A DNA stretch of 64,000 nucleotides from Agarophyton chilense. Its lineage: Eukaryota > Rhodophyta > Florideophyceae > Gracilariales > Gracilariaceae. Position 1 is the stretch's first letter. Each line of letters begins with the position of its first letter. The translations under genes and the position numbers were made by a program. Below the pieces are notes generated by a model, which was not told the DNA's origin, did not search any database, and worked only from the letters and a program-made list of their open reading frames with translations. The stretch covers positions 682,001-746,000 of the forward strand of contig JARGXX010000003.1 in NCBI GenBank assembly GCA_030374765.1, given 5' to 3'. This document shows positions 34,247 through 44,699 of this stretch, piece by piece.

Positions 34247-35799
34247 TCATCCTGAGTGGTCCATTGAGGGTGTTTTGTATTTGGAGGTGAGGAGCTCCCT
34301 AGTTAATGACCTTCCAATTGGTTGAGTCAGGGGCTTAAAGAGGGAGGATTTACCTCGCGCCGACCCTCCAAAAGTTTTCTGATGGATTTCCGTTTCTTCC
34401 TGAGGATAGGATTCATCTCCTTGGTCGTCCGTATGGTCTACAATGTCGTGGACTTGTGGGGATTTGATCGGAGTATCTGGCGGCGTGGCATAGCTTGCGC
34501 TTCCAGGGGTCCCTGGGGTTCGTTGCTGTGCCCTGTTACACACCCGTGAGGATCGCTGCATCCTGTAATTCTCTTCCCTTAAGGCTAGGAGATTTTGGCG
34601 TGCGTCGTCATGGAGATACCTCGTGCAGTGACAAGGGTGGACCATTGAAAGGGAGAGAAAGCAAGCCCTTGGGGAGCGAACAAAAACGTCGTTGCGGGGC
34701 GGAAAGGGAGAATACTTGGGTGTGGGTGGTCCAGTGGTCGCTGTAGTTCCCTGGGAGTTATATGATGGGGGCCCCGACGGAGGAGCACCGAAATTGACCG
34801 CAAGGACATCTCTCGAATCGGCGTAATGGAGTGATGCGACTCCGTGGAGCTAACCTAATGGGCTTGGCTGGGTTTACGCAATGGAGTTGCGTGTCCTCTG
34901 GTTATATCAGCATTGCACCTGGAGGTCCTGTTGGTTTTGCCATAACCCTCGGCGTAGGTAACGAGCCTACGGAAGGAGTATTGCGGGTTTTCCGTGTGGT
35001 AATTGCGCACATGTGTCCGAATAGGAGGGAGTAATTGCGTGATGAAGTGACGTTTAAGCCGTCCTTCGGAGAAAACGTTTCCACATCAGTAAGCCTTCTT
35101 CCATAGGTCGTCTGCGAAAGCCAACTCTGTCAGGTTGGAGCTCTGCCTAAAAGATATCACTTCCTGGTGGGCATCCATTATAATGTCATCTGTTGCGTAA
35201 GTTTCCAAGAGATAGTGAACAACCTGAGGGTATGACCTGAGGAGCTCACGGTCTTGAGCATCCACGAGGTCAGATGTGCTAGATATCTTCGAAACCACTC
35301 GGTCACACACCTGTCCTGTAAGGAAGACTTGGAAAAGATACAGAGCGGCGCCCACGTGGACACTGTTCTTATCACAGGCCGTACGGAACAAGCTGAGAAA
35401 CCTAAGTACAGCGATGGGATCGGAACCCGAATACATGTGCGTAATGGTTAGTTGCATCCACTTGGCCCATTTGGCGACTCTTCGAGCCACCGAACCAGAA
35501 TATTTCGGGGACCTGCCGGCCAGCCGGTAGTTCCAGTAGTCTAGATCCTAAAGGAAAAGTTCGTTGGTTGTTGTCAGTGGTTTGAGGCCTCGAACGGCAG
35601 CCTCATCCACTTCCGAGTCGGTCGTTTCGGTCGACGCCGATTCGGAATCACTCGTGTCCGAATGGTCCCTTATTTTACTCCTTCTGTTTTTATTTCTACT
35701 GCGGTTACTTCTTTTCTTTCCAGCGGAATAAGGACCTAAAGGATCGATCTCTCTATCACATCCGATGGAGCTCTGAGGTCACTGTACCTCTGTAAGTTG
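34247..35799 (-). pseudogene. LTR-element gag, 3' part (split by a copia element)
   Basis: Readable minus pieces: 35490-35086 (134 residues; a helical gag-capsid-like stretch, DPIAVLRFLSLFRTACDKN) and, in broken frames to 34247, sequence such as R-T-H-V-R-N-Y-H-T-E-N followed by a Ser/Pro/Gln-rich tail. It continues the N-terminal part at 40745-41446 on the other side of the copia insertion; one indel separates the frames. No pol follows: the element is truncated near 34.0-34.2 kb. Confidence 0.55.
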
Positions 35800-35804
35800 A
35801 CCTC

Positions 35805-36029
35805 TGGACATGTTGTTGAAGTTCATACGTGTGCAGTGGTGGGGACGATCTCAACACAAGCGATACTCGGCACAAAGGGTCTGCCGGAAGCTCTGGGAAG
35901 AGCTCCAAGGTTATTGACGTGGGTTTATACAGGGATACTATGCGACCCTTCGGACACTTGAGGTGACGTACTCCTTCTAGTAGTGTGTACGTCATCGATT
36001 GATGTTGTACGTGTCTTAGCTATCTCACA
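35805..36029 (-). repeat. 3' LTR of the copia element 35805-40739
   Basis: 225 bp, TGGACATG...TCTCACA on the plus strand. Confidence 0.92.
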
Positions 36030-36067
36030 CACCCTCCTGTCGCGTTAGTACCCTCTAATAAAAACTC

Positions 36068-38089
36068 CTATTGCCAATTCCTTGAGTCATGACTGACTCC
36101 TTTGGAAACATCTATGCTCCAGAACCCATCACGAAACATTTGGTTCATCTTTGCTGAGTGATTTACGCTACGTTTGGTAAGAGCGTGGGCCAAATTGATG
36201 GTTCCCCGAATCCAAGTGATCTCATCCAGCTCTCCGGCCTCGAAAGCGTCTCTGATAATCGTGACTGTTTTCCTCAAGCGAAATTCGCGACATTCGTGTA
36301 ACGTTGTGATGGTATCGAACAGTGCTTTAGAGTCAACTAGGATTCGGTGAGCAATGTTAATCTTCGGAAAGATGTTAGCGAACGTTACCTTCATGTCAAA
36401 ACCTCGATCTTCTGCTTCCGCACACGCTAGTATTTCTGCACCGAATGAAGAGTAAGTCACACGTCTTTGTTTTGTGCTCGACCAGTACAAGGGATGGAAG
36501 ATAGGATCGTCGTCAACTTCCGTGAATAATTGGACACCGCAAATAATACCCGATTGTCCGTCTGCGAGATCTTTGGAGCCATGTGATGCATCGGAAAGAG
36601 TGGTCAAGGTTACAGCTGTAACTCCGAATGGTCTGATGTATTTGATCGTAGGTCCCAAACTTCGTATTTCTTGTAACATTACGTTGGCATCTACCAGGTG
36701 CTTAACTCTCAGATTACCCAGTTCTTGTTGCATTTTTGACGTAACGAACGATGCTGATGGAAGGACGCCTGAGCCCAGATACATGAGGGTTCCAGCTAGC
36801 GAACGATATTTCTTGATCTCGTCGTCACTAGCTCCTTCATCACGTTCTCTTCTTCTCGCCTTCGAAAGTTCGATGGGATGGAGGCGTTCCATGTACGGAA
36901 CCATTGACAAGATGACATTCTGGTCCGCGTCTTTGGATATATCACATCCGGCAAAGTTCAGTACGGCGTCAATTCGGACTTTTCCCACTTCGAATTCGTG
37001 CTGTGGTGAGTCCATGTACTTACGGATTCTCAATTCCGTACCGGCGACCAGGAGGTCGTCGACGATCTTGGCTATGAGAAGAGTGATGCGGCCGTCTTCA
37101 TCCTTCTTTGTAAACAGTTGGTTAACCCCGTATACCCTTTCTAGGTCAGCTGTTCCGATCATCCATGACTCTATACGTTTTGCCCATTGCCTTCCAGCTT
37201 CCACGATTCCGTATGGCAACTTCATAAGTTTCCATAGGACGCCTTTCTTCTTTCGGAACTCCAATGCAGGTCTGACGTAGATATCCCGCTGTATTGGGCC
37301 ACTTTGAAGAAATGCACCCTTGATATCAGCAACGCCGAATACGAAACCAAGAGAAAGAGCGACACTAATCAAGATGCAAATGATGGTCATATCGGCATTA
37401 GAGCAGTCCTTTCTGATGTCATCTTTAAGATCGTCCCTGTTTCCGTGTGTCACGAGGCGTGCTTTCAACTTCCTGTGATTATCTTCGTCTACTCTAACCT
37501 TGTACACTGTGTGAGATGATATAACGTTTGCACCACGAGGTATTTCATTCTCTGATACCTCCATGTATGACTCCGACCAATTATCCGCATGTTCCTTCTC
37601 GACTGCCTTCTGTAATATCCAGGCTAGAGCAAATTCTACTTCTCTGGCATTCACCTGTCTTGACCCAATCACCCGTTGCATGTCCTTCAGAATCTGCTGT
37701 TCGTTTGACTGCAATGTCTGTTCGTCGTTGAGTTCAGTGTGTGTCAGTAGATTGTCGGTGTAGTCCCCCATATCTTTGTAAACGTGTTCCCTATTGACGT
37801 CGTTGTTAGCCATGAGTGAGGTGGTGATCTCTATAGCTTCTTCGTGAACATCGGTGTTGCTTGGGCTGAGTGTGAGGTCTATATAATCTTCCATGACTCC
37901 TTCGCTCAGTTCGCGTGCGAGTTGAGATCCCGGACGCAGCCTGATATTTTCGTAGGCAATTCGATACGGGCCCCTTATCCGAACGACGGACTTCGACGAT
38001 ATGAGGAAGAGCTTTAACGACTGTTGCGCCGCGCCACTCGTCAGCCTCGTTCTGTTTGGAACTCTTGTAGAAGTAAAGCACCTCCTCAC
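36068..38089 (-). pseudogene. Copia RT and RNase H frame
   Basis: A 673-residue frame whose meaningful part starts near 37960, after the integrase frame. Landmarks: A-D-I-K-G-A-F-L (RT), K-L-P-Y-G (RT), I-V-D-D-L-L-V-A-G (catalytic V-D-D), and RNase H L-S-D-A-S-H and V-D-S-K-A-L-F-D. It overlaps the integrase frame (39149-37806) in a different register, so a one-base change near 37970 separates INT from RT. Otherwise intact, in agreement with the young LTRs. Confidence 0.88.
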
Positions 38090-39149
38090 CCGGCTTTATA
38101 GCCGATTCGGGTATAGTTGAATGATCGTGTGCCTTTAGCACCCGTTGAAGTGCGCGTGTTTCTGTCTGCTCTGTGTAGGCTTTCAGAAGCTCTTCGGTCA
38201 CGAGCCTCCTGGGTGCGCCTAGGATTGAAGGAGCGTACCCTTTCGCGAGTTCAAAAGAGCTCATGACTTTTGATCCTGTGAAACAATTAGCTAGAAAGAG
38301 TGCTCTGGATAGTATCGTCTTATCGCTCCCACGGGTGGTATCCATTTGGAGCTTCTCGAGTATGCGTTTGACTACCCCATGTTTCCTTTCTACGATGCCG
38401 GTTTTATTATGTCTTCTCACGGGCCGTGCTTTGAATCTGATGTCCCTTCCGGATAAGAATCGACGGATAATCTTTGAGTCCATTTCGTAATCGGCTGACA
38501 GAGCTTCTGGAGCTCCGTGTCGGTTGAACCATTCCGTTTCTAGTACGATTGTTGCTGTTTGTGATTCCCTATCAGATGTGATGCTTGCCTCAGAATAGCC
38601 AGTACCTGCGTCAACTATGTGTAACACTGAATATATTGTGTCTCGAATGGTACAGAACATGTAATCCATCTGTATTTCCACATTGAAGGCTTGGTTCACA
38701 TGATTAATCGATATCTTCTTTGATGGTATAGGTGGACCAGATCTCGTACAAATAGGACAGTTGTCGCTCATCTTCTTGACCTCTAATTCGAGTTCTTTGG
38801 ATTTGTATCCAGCTCGTTCGCAAAGTCTGATTATCTCGTTGGGATGACCATGCGTCAGCCGATGCAACCTCTTGGCCAGTGTTTTCGGTCTACACCGTTC
38901 AATTGCCGAGCTTAATAGTCCACAAACGGTCGGTATGATGGCCACGTGAGCTCGTAAATCGTATACGGATGTAGACCTTAAGTAGAGCCTGAATACTCTT
39001 GCTTCGCTATCTAGAGGTCGTCTGATTATCAACGTTGGTGGATGTACAGAGAAGTCTGTTGTACTATACTGTTTCACGTCCAGCCCAATCGTTAGGGGTG
39101 ACTTGTCCTCGAACAGGTCGAATGTGAATTCCATCGTCTTTTTGTTCAC
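37806..39149 (-). pseudogene. Copia integrase frame
   Basis: 447 residues: zinc region (H-R-L-T-H-G-H-P ... C-P-I-C), catalytic core with M-D-Y-M-F, L-S-A-D-Y-E-M and I-V-E-R-K-H-G (first Asp, second Asp, Glu), then a C-terminal domain; the end after about residue 390 is out of register with RT. It begins without its own good start and is offset from the protease frame ending at 39146. Confidence 0.85.
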
Positions 39150-39340
39150 GTCCTGAGTGGACAGTGTCCAGGAACATTTTTCTTAGGATTTAGGCATTGA
39201 TCTCCCCATCCGCGGCGATATTTGTTTCTTGCCCTTGAGGGTTTGAACTCTATGTTGAGCACTTGACACAGTCGCACGGCAGAGATAATTCCTCCTGAGG
39301 ATATAGGACTCCCTTCGTCAAGAATGGGATTCGGATCCAC
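39146..39340 (-). pseudogene. Copia protease frame
   Basis: 65 residues containing I-L-D-E-G-S-P-I-S-S-G-G, a copia protease site with Glu-Gly in place of the usual Ser-Gly after Asp. It lies between the gag stop (39361) and the integrase frame and is in register with neither. Whether protease is reached by programmed frameshifting or the frame is broken cannot be decided from one copy. Confidence 0.65.
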
Positions 39341-39360
39341 TTTGTTCAGGTCCGAATCCC

Positions 39361-40536
39361 CTACTGAAAAAACGGTTTTCCTTCTCCGTTATTCTTAGTC
39401 TGTCCCGTAGGCCTAGGCTGCCAATTACATTTGGGCTTATTGGTGTATCTCCCTCTTCCTTGCGTTTTATCATGGTTATCCTTCTGAGGTTTCTCTTCGT
39501 CGTCATTCTTATCATCAGATTTTTTGTCATCCTTTGTATTCTCGGTACTTTCGTTGTCCTGGTTATACTTACGCTTCCTGTTCCTCCTGTTGAATTTATT
39601 GGAGTTAAGGTAGGACCGAGTAGATGATTCAGGTTTCTTATCGGAAGAGGATGTGTTATTGAGATCGCTCTCTTCCAAACCTGCCTCTTCCAACGCTCGT
39701 ATGGCGTCTTGAAGTCCGATCCATGAAGGATTTTCGTCGTCATCGAAGGTTTTCTCTTGTTGGAAGACAGCTGATTTCATAGTCGAATGACATTCGACAC
39801 AAGTCCTTTTCTCATCTTCGTTCAATGCTCCTGAGGAAGCTTTGTTTAAGATACCAATGACGCTCTCAAGACGGTTTTTTAGCATCGGAATGGCTGCGAC
39901 ACTTCGTTCGTGATTTCTATTCTTTGCTGATACTACGAGGTTGCTTATTATGTTATTGAATGTCTGTGCTGATAACGTCGCGTTGAGAAGCAGTATAATA
40001 GCGAAGTTCTGACAATCGCTAGAGTCCTGCTCCGAATTCGTTAAGTTGAGATAAGAAAGGGCAGGACCCGCAAAGCGGTCAACGAATTCCTTGATGGACT
40101 CTTTTGATCGACGTTTGCAGCCGTTGATTTCCTTATAGAGACGAACAATTGGCCTCAGGCGATCTACGGTTGAGTCTTTCGCGACGAGATTGACGACTTT
40201 CTTGGCTACGGACATTTGGTCCAGTATTTCATCTTCAGATTGGGGTGTGAGTCGAAGTTCTCCAGTACGGACGGCCTTCTTCACTACTTCCTTCTTTGCA
40301 AACTCAAGAGAACGGTAAAGTGTCAATCCAAGCGTCGCTGCCACTCCCTTTGCTCGTGAATCGCGTCCATGTGCACAAGCTTTCAAAGTTTGAGCCCATT
40401 CAAAGACGGCTTCACGCCATAAAAGCTTGTCTGTAGTTGCACGCAATTTTGGTGGAATTAGTATATTACTTGGGCTGAGATCGTCCCCTGGGCCCATAAC
40501 TGTAATTTGACTTTCGGACATGTTGTTGAAGTTCAT
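39361..40536 (-). CDS. Copia Gag (intact, no zinc knuckle seen)
   Basis: 391 residues. The helical gag core is followed by a long low-complexity tail of Lys, Asp, Glu, Asn and Arg. No C-x2-C-x4-H-x4-C motif was seen; only C-V-E-C-H is present. The first ATG (40536) lies inside the 5' LTR, and the second Met (MSESQ, 40521) is the last ATG before the LTR edge, so translation starts at or across the LTR boundary. Stops at 39361 just before the protease frame. Confidence 0.85.
   Translation of the reverse strand: MNFNNMSESQITVMGPGDDLSPSNILIPPKLRATTDKLLWREAVFEWAQTLKACAHGRDSRAKGVAATLGLTLYRSLEFAKKEVVKKAVRTGELRLTPQSEDEILDQMSVAKKVVNLVAKDSTVDRLRPIVRLYKEINGCKRRSKESIKEFVDRFAGPALSYLNLTNSEQDSSDCQNFAIILLLNATLSAQTFNNIISNLVVSAKNRNHERSVAAIPMLKNRLESVIGILNKASSGALNEDEKRTCVECHSTMKSAVFQQEKTFDDDENPSWIGLQDAIRALEEAGLEESDLNNTSSSDKKPESSTRSYLNSNKFNRRNRKRKYNQDNESTENTKDDKKSDDKNDDEEKPQKDNHDKTQGRGRYTNKPKCNWQPRPTGQTKNNGEGKPFFQ
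40488..40500 (-). promoter_or_regulatory. Primer-binding site of the young copia element (initiator tRNA type)
   Basis: Plus strand CTGGGCCCATAAC, the same initiator-tRNA anticodon-arm match as at 18484-18498, here 14 bases inside the 5' LTR edge. It also encodes part of the Gag N-terminus (V-M-G-P-G). Confidence 0.78.
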
Positions 40537-40739
40537 ACGTGTGCAGTGGTGGGGACGATCTCAACACAAGCGACACTCGGCACAAAGGGTCTGCCGGAAG
40601 CTCTGGGAAGAGCTCCAAGGTTATTGACGTGGGTTTATACAGGGATACTATGCGACCCTTCGGACACTTGAGGTGACGTACTCCTTCTAGTAGTGTTTAC
40701 GTCATCGATTGATGTTGTACGTGTCTTAGCTATCTCACA
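40515..40739 (-). repeat. 5' LTR of the copia element 35805-40739
   Basis: 225 bp; differs from the other LTR at its innermost base and two internal bases. Confidence 0.92.
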
Positions 40740-40744
40740 ACCTC

Positions 40745-41446
40745 ATAGTATCCTTTGGGTAGGACAATCTGTCTGTCTCCTAGACGTGGAGCCTCTCTTT
40801 TGCTCCTAAACTGCCCTTTCATTGGTGTTTCCTGATGTTGTTCCAGGCGAGGGGCGGATAATACCGCCACTCCTGAGGGTTCGGTTGGGTGTTGCCATAT
40901 GGAAGCGGGATGGTTAACTTGAGGATTGGTCCTAGGGACCCCATTGCCGGACTTGCTAGTGACTGCTACTTGAACGGCCTGAAGGAGGAAGTCTATGAAT
41001 AGCTCAGACTCCACGACCTTGTGGAAGATTCGCTTAATGAGGCGATCCGTATGGTCAGCGATCGCCGTAGCGAGTCGCATGTTTTCAATGGAATACACAT
41101 TGGCTGAGCAGAGCTCACGGAGACGGGGCCAGAAAAGGTCGGCAAGCCCAGGGAGAATGTTCTCTCTAATTCCTTTGGTCTTACGAGGTTCTCCTTGGTG
41201 TGTTCCTGGCCTAGAGGTGGTCTTGGTGAGGCGTTCTCGTAAACGCGCTGCTACCGCGGGTTCTTGGCGAATCCTTTCAGGGTCGTCCAGGGCAATCAGT
41301 ACTTCTTGCGGCTAGCTTCTCGTGCTCTTGCAGTCGCTAAAAGTATCAACCTGATTTTCAGGCAACATCGTCGGCGCTGCTGAGGCAACTGGTCCTGCCG
41401 TAGGAGATCTATGGTCTGCTCGGTTGGGTGTGTTTCCTGCATCCAT
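40745..41446 (-). pseudogene. LTR-element gag, 5' part
   Basis: Starts at ATG 41446 about 105 bp inside the primer-binding site. One in-frame TAG near 41315 interrupts it, after which the same frame continues (P-Q-E-V-L-I-A-L-D-D-P-E-R) through the 122-residue piece 41098-40730. The copia element then splits it at Y-Y-E-V. No domain beyond general gag-like helical sequence is recognised. Confidence 0.55.
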
Positions 41447-41550
41447 AATGGCGGTTGCTTCTGTACGTCCGGTTCGTTGGAGAGTTAAACCAAAGGTTAG
41501 AATCCGGATAATTCTTCCTTCCGTTGGTCCGTCCGATTATTCCTAAGGTG

Positions 41551-41568
41551 TTCTAAGTCGGGAGACCA
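41551..41568 (-). promoter_or_regulatory. Primer-binding site of the split LTR element
   Basis: Minus-strand TGGTCTCCCGACTTAGAA, three bases inside the LTR edge at 41572. Identical to the site at 430-447 although the LTRs themselves have diverged strongly, as expected if pairing to a fixed tRNA is what is conserved. Confidence 0.6.
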
Positions 41569-41571
41569 AAA

Positions 41572-41994
41572 TGTAACGCAATGACTGGTATCTCAGCGTA
41601 CTGTTCTCAACCTGAGGTAGCGTGGTAAAGCGGGGCCTAGGGTTCGAATCCTTCAGGGCGGCACTCCCAGAGTACTTGGTGCAATGGGCTGGCGTTTACT
41701 GCGTAGTCCTACAAGTCGGAGCTACGTAAACGATGGCTTGAAGACCAGTTGGTGGAACTAATGTACCAAGGGGGGTGATTTAGTATCCTAACGGTGATAA
41801 CCTTACTCTAAGGGAGAAGCCTCACTCGGGCCAACTAAGTAGCAATGGCAAAGCGCTGGGATCACCCTGGCACTGTAATGCTAATATATTAAACTAATTA
41901 AAATAAAATAATTAACTAAATGAGTCCAGCCGAGGTCGGCTAGTCCACGTGGCGTCTGTAAGATACATCCGGCCCCGGCAGCTTACATGCCTCA
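41572..41994 (-). repeat. 5' LTR of the split LTR element (outer edge approximate)
   Basis: Starts TGTAACGCAATG on the plus strand. An AT-rich promoter-like block lies at ~41880-41925, and a GC-rich end reaches ~41994 (..ATGCCTCA). Relative of the LTR at 452-~1500. Confidence 0.5.
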
Positions 41995-41999
41995 ACTGT

Positions 42000-43300
42000 T
42001 ATCGTTGCTCCTTCACAATTGTTAAGTGTAGTTGCCCATTCAGAGGCATCTGGATGTCTCGTAGCAAGTTTCGGGGATCGAGGTGAGGTTGTGGTGTGCA
42101 TAACTGACATTGGCAGGGCGCTGAAGGCTCGAGATAACGTGACTCATGAATCAAGGCTGGTATCGTATGGCTGGAAGTCCATTGCACGGATTTTCTGTGC
42201 GCGGTTGAGTGCTATATTCCATACATTGATGTGGGTTGGGCTGAGGAGGTGGAGAAAAACAATAGGGTCTGAGCGGCAGTAAAGTTTTAACTTCTATGTT
42301 TGGAGTCGAGGGATGTTCCCAAACTGACAAAATGGGAATATATTGGAAAGTTTGGGAGGAGCGCCGTACCACAATGTGTGGGGATTACATTTTGGATGGA
42401 GATTTGGTACGTTATGTTGTACTTGAAAGCAGCATCAGTGGCGGCGTACTGCCAGTAAGTGAGCGGAAGGCGACTGTGAACGAGTGTCGCCCGGGATGTG
42501 TGGAGAGGGAAGTCATTGACGCCTTCGGCCAGGGAGTTTTCCTGTGGTGAGTATGGAACGATGGGTTAAAAACGAATACCGCGCACTGATAAAGATTTAT
42601 GGATGGAATTGGATGGGGGTTCCTTTGCGTCGTCACTTCGGAGAAGGTAGGGGTTTCTTTTTTGGGTGTTGCATATGTGGGTCAGTGTATCGAGATATTT
42701 GAGAAGGGCTTCGGACCAAGTCTTGAGGAAGTCGACATGAAGGAAGCGGGAGGCGGGATCGATGAAAACGAGTGTATGGCGGTTCCCTTGACGTGATGGA
42801 GGTGTCAGAGGTCCGCAGGTGTCGATTGATATGTACCCTCCAGGGGACTGAGTGTGGGTGGTACGGCGATGAAGTTTCGCTTTGTGTTTTCCTTCCCAGA
42901 ATCCACTGCAGTGAGGTTTTGGGGGTCTGTGACGAAGTATAGCGGAAAGATTGGGTAGGAGGTTGTGCGTGGTCATTAAATGTAGTGACCGGGGATGAAT
43001 ATGGCCCGGCTTCAGGTTATATGTCATAAAGTCATGTGAGATGGAGGAGATTGGGGTTGAAAGGGTTTTTGGCAGAGAGAATGAAAGCCAGGGCTGTAAT
43101 TTGGTACGTGAAGATGGTTGCAGGGTATCAAGATGTGGAATCCGGAAATTTGTGAACAGGGGGTGTGGTTCTTTGGATGTGGTAGATTTCGTCGCAACGA
43201 TTTTGGGTGGATGGAATGGGGGGTTTCGGAAGCGGTTGTGGAGGGAGAATATGCGTACAAATAGGGCTTTATTGGGGGTTTCAAGGAAGTATTGATGGTT
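42000..43300 (-). pseudogene. Copia integrase and RT-start relic
   Basis: Minus pieces: pre-integrase and integrase 43027-42566 (H-C-S-G-F-W-E-G-K-H-K, I-S-I-D-T-C-G-P-L with the first Asp, L-R-S-D-D-A-K-E with the second), then in a shifted frame Y-S-P-Q-E-N-S-L-A-E-G-V (the Glu region). 43284-43024 is sequence upstream of these. Pro/His/Ser-rich, unlike the other copia copies. After undoing the 44305-52535 inversion, the gag and protease pieces at ~44700-45478 and 48640-49330 point the same way as this relic. Confidence 0.65.
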
Positions 43301-43623
43301 TATAAGTGTGGAAGTAGCAATGACCTAGTGTGCATAAGGCGGTCGACGTCTTCGAATGATGGTGGGTCTAGACAGGGTGAACGCCACCAAACCGTAGCAT
43401 GACGCAAGGGAGTATACAAACATCCGAAACGTTGAAAAAGAACAACAAATAAATACTAATAAATCTAACGTTAAATATATTAGATTGAATTTCAAACTCT
43501 ATTCGAAGCTTTTCAAACTTTTGAACAGGATCGAAGCAATATAAAGAGATTAGACAGCCTCCAATCTATACTCCGATCACAAGTAAAGATTCTGAACTCA
43601 AAAAACTGTGCCCATCTTTGATA

Positions 43624-43637
43624 ATGGGGCGCCAGAG
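43624..43637 (+). pseudogene. Orphaned start codons of the hAT transposase gene
   Basis: ATGGGGCGCCAGAG ends exactly at the edge of the solo LTR (43638). Joined to the hAT sequence that follows CAGAG beyond the other LTR copy (minus strand from 52530), it reads M-G-R-Q-R-N-L-I-W-K-H-F in frame, a typical start for a BED-finger protein. It therefore looks like the true N-terminus, separated by LTR insertion and inversion. Confidence 0.65.
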
Positions 43638-44304
43638 TGTAGTATGCTACCATGTCAAGGAATACGATATGTTGGTTTTTCGCGAAGTCGCGGTTGGAAC
43701 TCATAAGTGAGTGATGTCATCAGATTTGTGATATGAAACGGCACACCTCGTAGGATGCCAGGAGGCAGGGTACAGTGTTGGGACACGTGGTATCACGAGT
43801 GGAGTGGCTTGCAACGGCGCATGTAGTGGCGATCCACGTGGCTGGTTTTACTACCCTTTGTAGCTAGACGTCCATTAGGGACCGTACCCGTACAGTGGTT
43901 TGGCTAAGTGGCTGACCACTGGGTATTATTTATATATTTATTTGGGCACTCACCCAGGCACACAGTATATAGTGTACCAGAGGGGAGCGCCGACTCCAAG
44001 TAAAGGAGACAACATGGGCATCATGACTATTCTGTTCCTCGCTTAGGATTCCTTAACCGGAGATCCGGACGAGCTATAATAGATATTCAGCCCCCAACCA
44101 CTTCACGAGCCGTCTCGTACCTACGTTCCATCAACGTTTTACAGTTGCACTGTTCATCCTCGCTGGCGAGTAGTGGCCTTACACCCCACTTCCAGCTCGC
44201 TGGTGGTGTAGCTCTACCACCCCTTTTCCTTCGTCGCAAGCGACCCATCGGCAGTCCGAACGCTGTCGCAGGAGTCTGCTCTCTCCGTTAGAGCGGATAC
44301 TACA
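43638..44304 (+). repeat. Solo-LTR-like repeat, left copy
   Basis: 667 bp with termini TGTAGTAT...ATACTACA. Left flank CAGAG, right flank GATTT. The copy at 52536-53202 is nearly identical, of equal length and in the opposite orientation, with flanks CTCTG and AAATC, the complements exchanged. Contains TATA-like sequence (TTTATATATTTATTT, ~43928-43942). Strand is arbitrary. TG...CA ends and 5-bp duplications fit a solo LTR; no internal region is present. Confidence 0.8.
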
Positions 44305-44484
44305 GATTTGTCGAGTTTTTAATGAATACTGGCGGACGTGATTCAAATTTGAAAAACCGACCAACTCTTACGGATCACTCACGTACTTTCTTAATGTGGA
44401 TTCATTCTTGAATCCGTTCCATTTCAAATATTCAAACACCAATAATTTATCTACACGTACTGGCACGTCGGTACGCTAGCACGT

Positions 44485-44607
44485 CTAGTACGGTTGGATA
44501 GAATGGCCCTGAGGACCATTCTATCAGGCCCTGAAGGCCATTCTATCAGGCCCTGAAGGCCATTCTATCAGGCCCTGAGGGCCATTCTATCAATCCGTAC
44601 TAGTCAT
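44485..44607. repeat. Palindromic array of four 22-bp units inside a larger inverted repeat
   Basis: Four perfect-length units at 44505-44592, each containing CTGARGGCCATTCTATCA. Neighbouring units fold on each other (TAGAATGG/CCATTCTA). Outer arms CTAGTACGG...TAGAATGG and CCATTCTA...CCGTACTAG make the whole block a cruciform-forming palindrome. A relative without the array is at ~57540-57600 (CTGGCACGTCGGTACG then GGATAGAATGGCCCT). Confidence 0.75.
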
Positions 44608-44699
44608 GTGGGGGCAATTTCCAAATAAGAAAAGGGTGCCGAAGAAAAGTAATTGATTGCCGTTACTGTTCTCCTGGCCCTTGTGGAGACGCACGCACC

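Larger units (their letters stand above)
35805..40739 (-). mobile_element. Young complete copia element inserted in the gag
   Basis: 4935 bp flanked by the duplication ACCTC (35800-35804, 40740-40744). LTRs 35805-36029 and 40515-40739, both 225 bp, differ at only three positions by eye, making this the youngest dated insertion here. The polypurine tract (minus GACAGGAGGGTG) is at 36030-36041 and the iMet-tRNA-type primer site at 40488-40500. Confidence 0.93.

Noticed and set aside
41583..41665. A perfect B-box-like GGTTCGAATCC and tRNA-like neighbourhood
   Set aside because: No upstream sequence pairs with the would-be acceptor strand, and D- and T-like arms are directly adjacent with no anticodon arm. 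It lies inside an LTR.
43373..43390. Possible hAT 5' terminus (CAGGGTGAACGCC)
   Set aside because: No convincing inverted partner or 8-bp duplication was found beyond the hAT 3' end.
44505..44592. CRISPR-like array
   Set aside because: The 22-bp units are contiguous with no spacers, and the context is eukaryotic.
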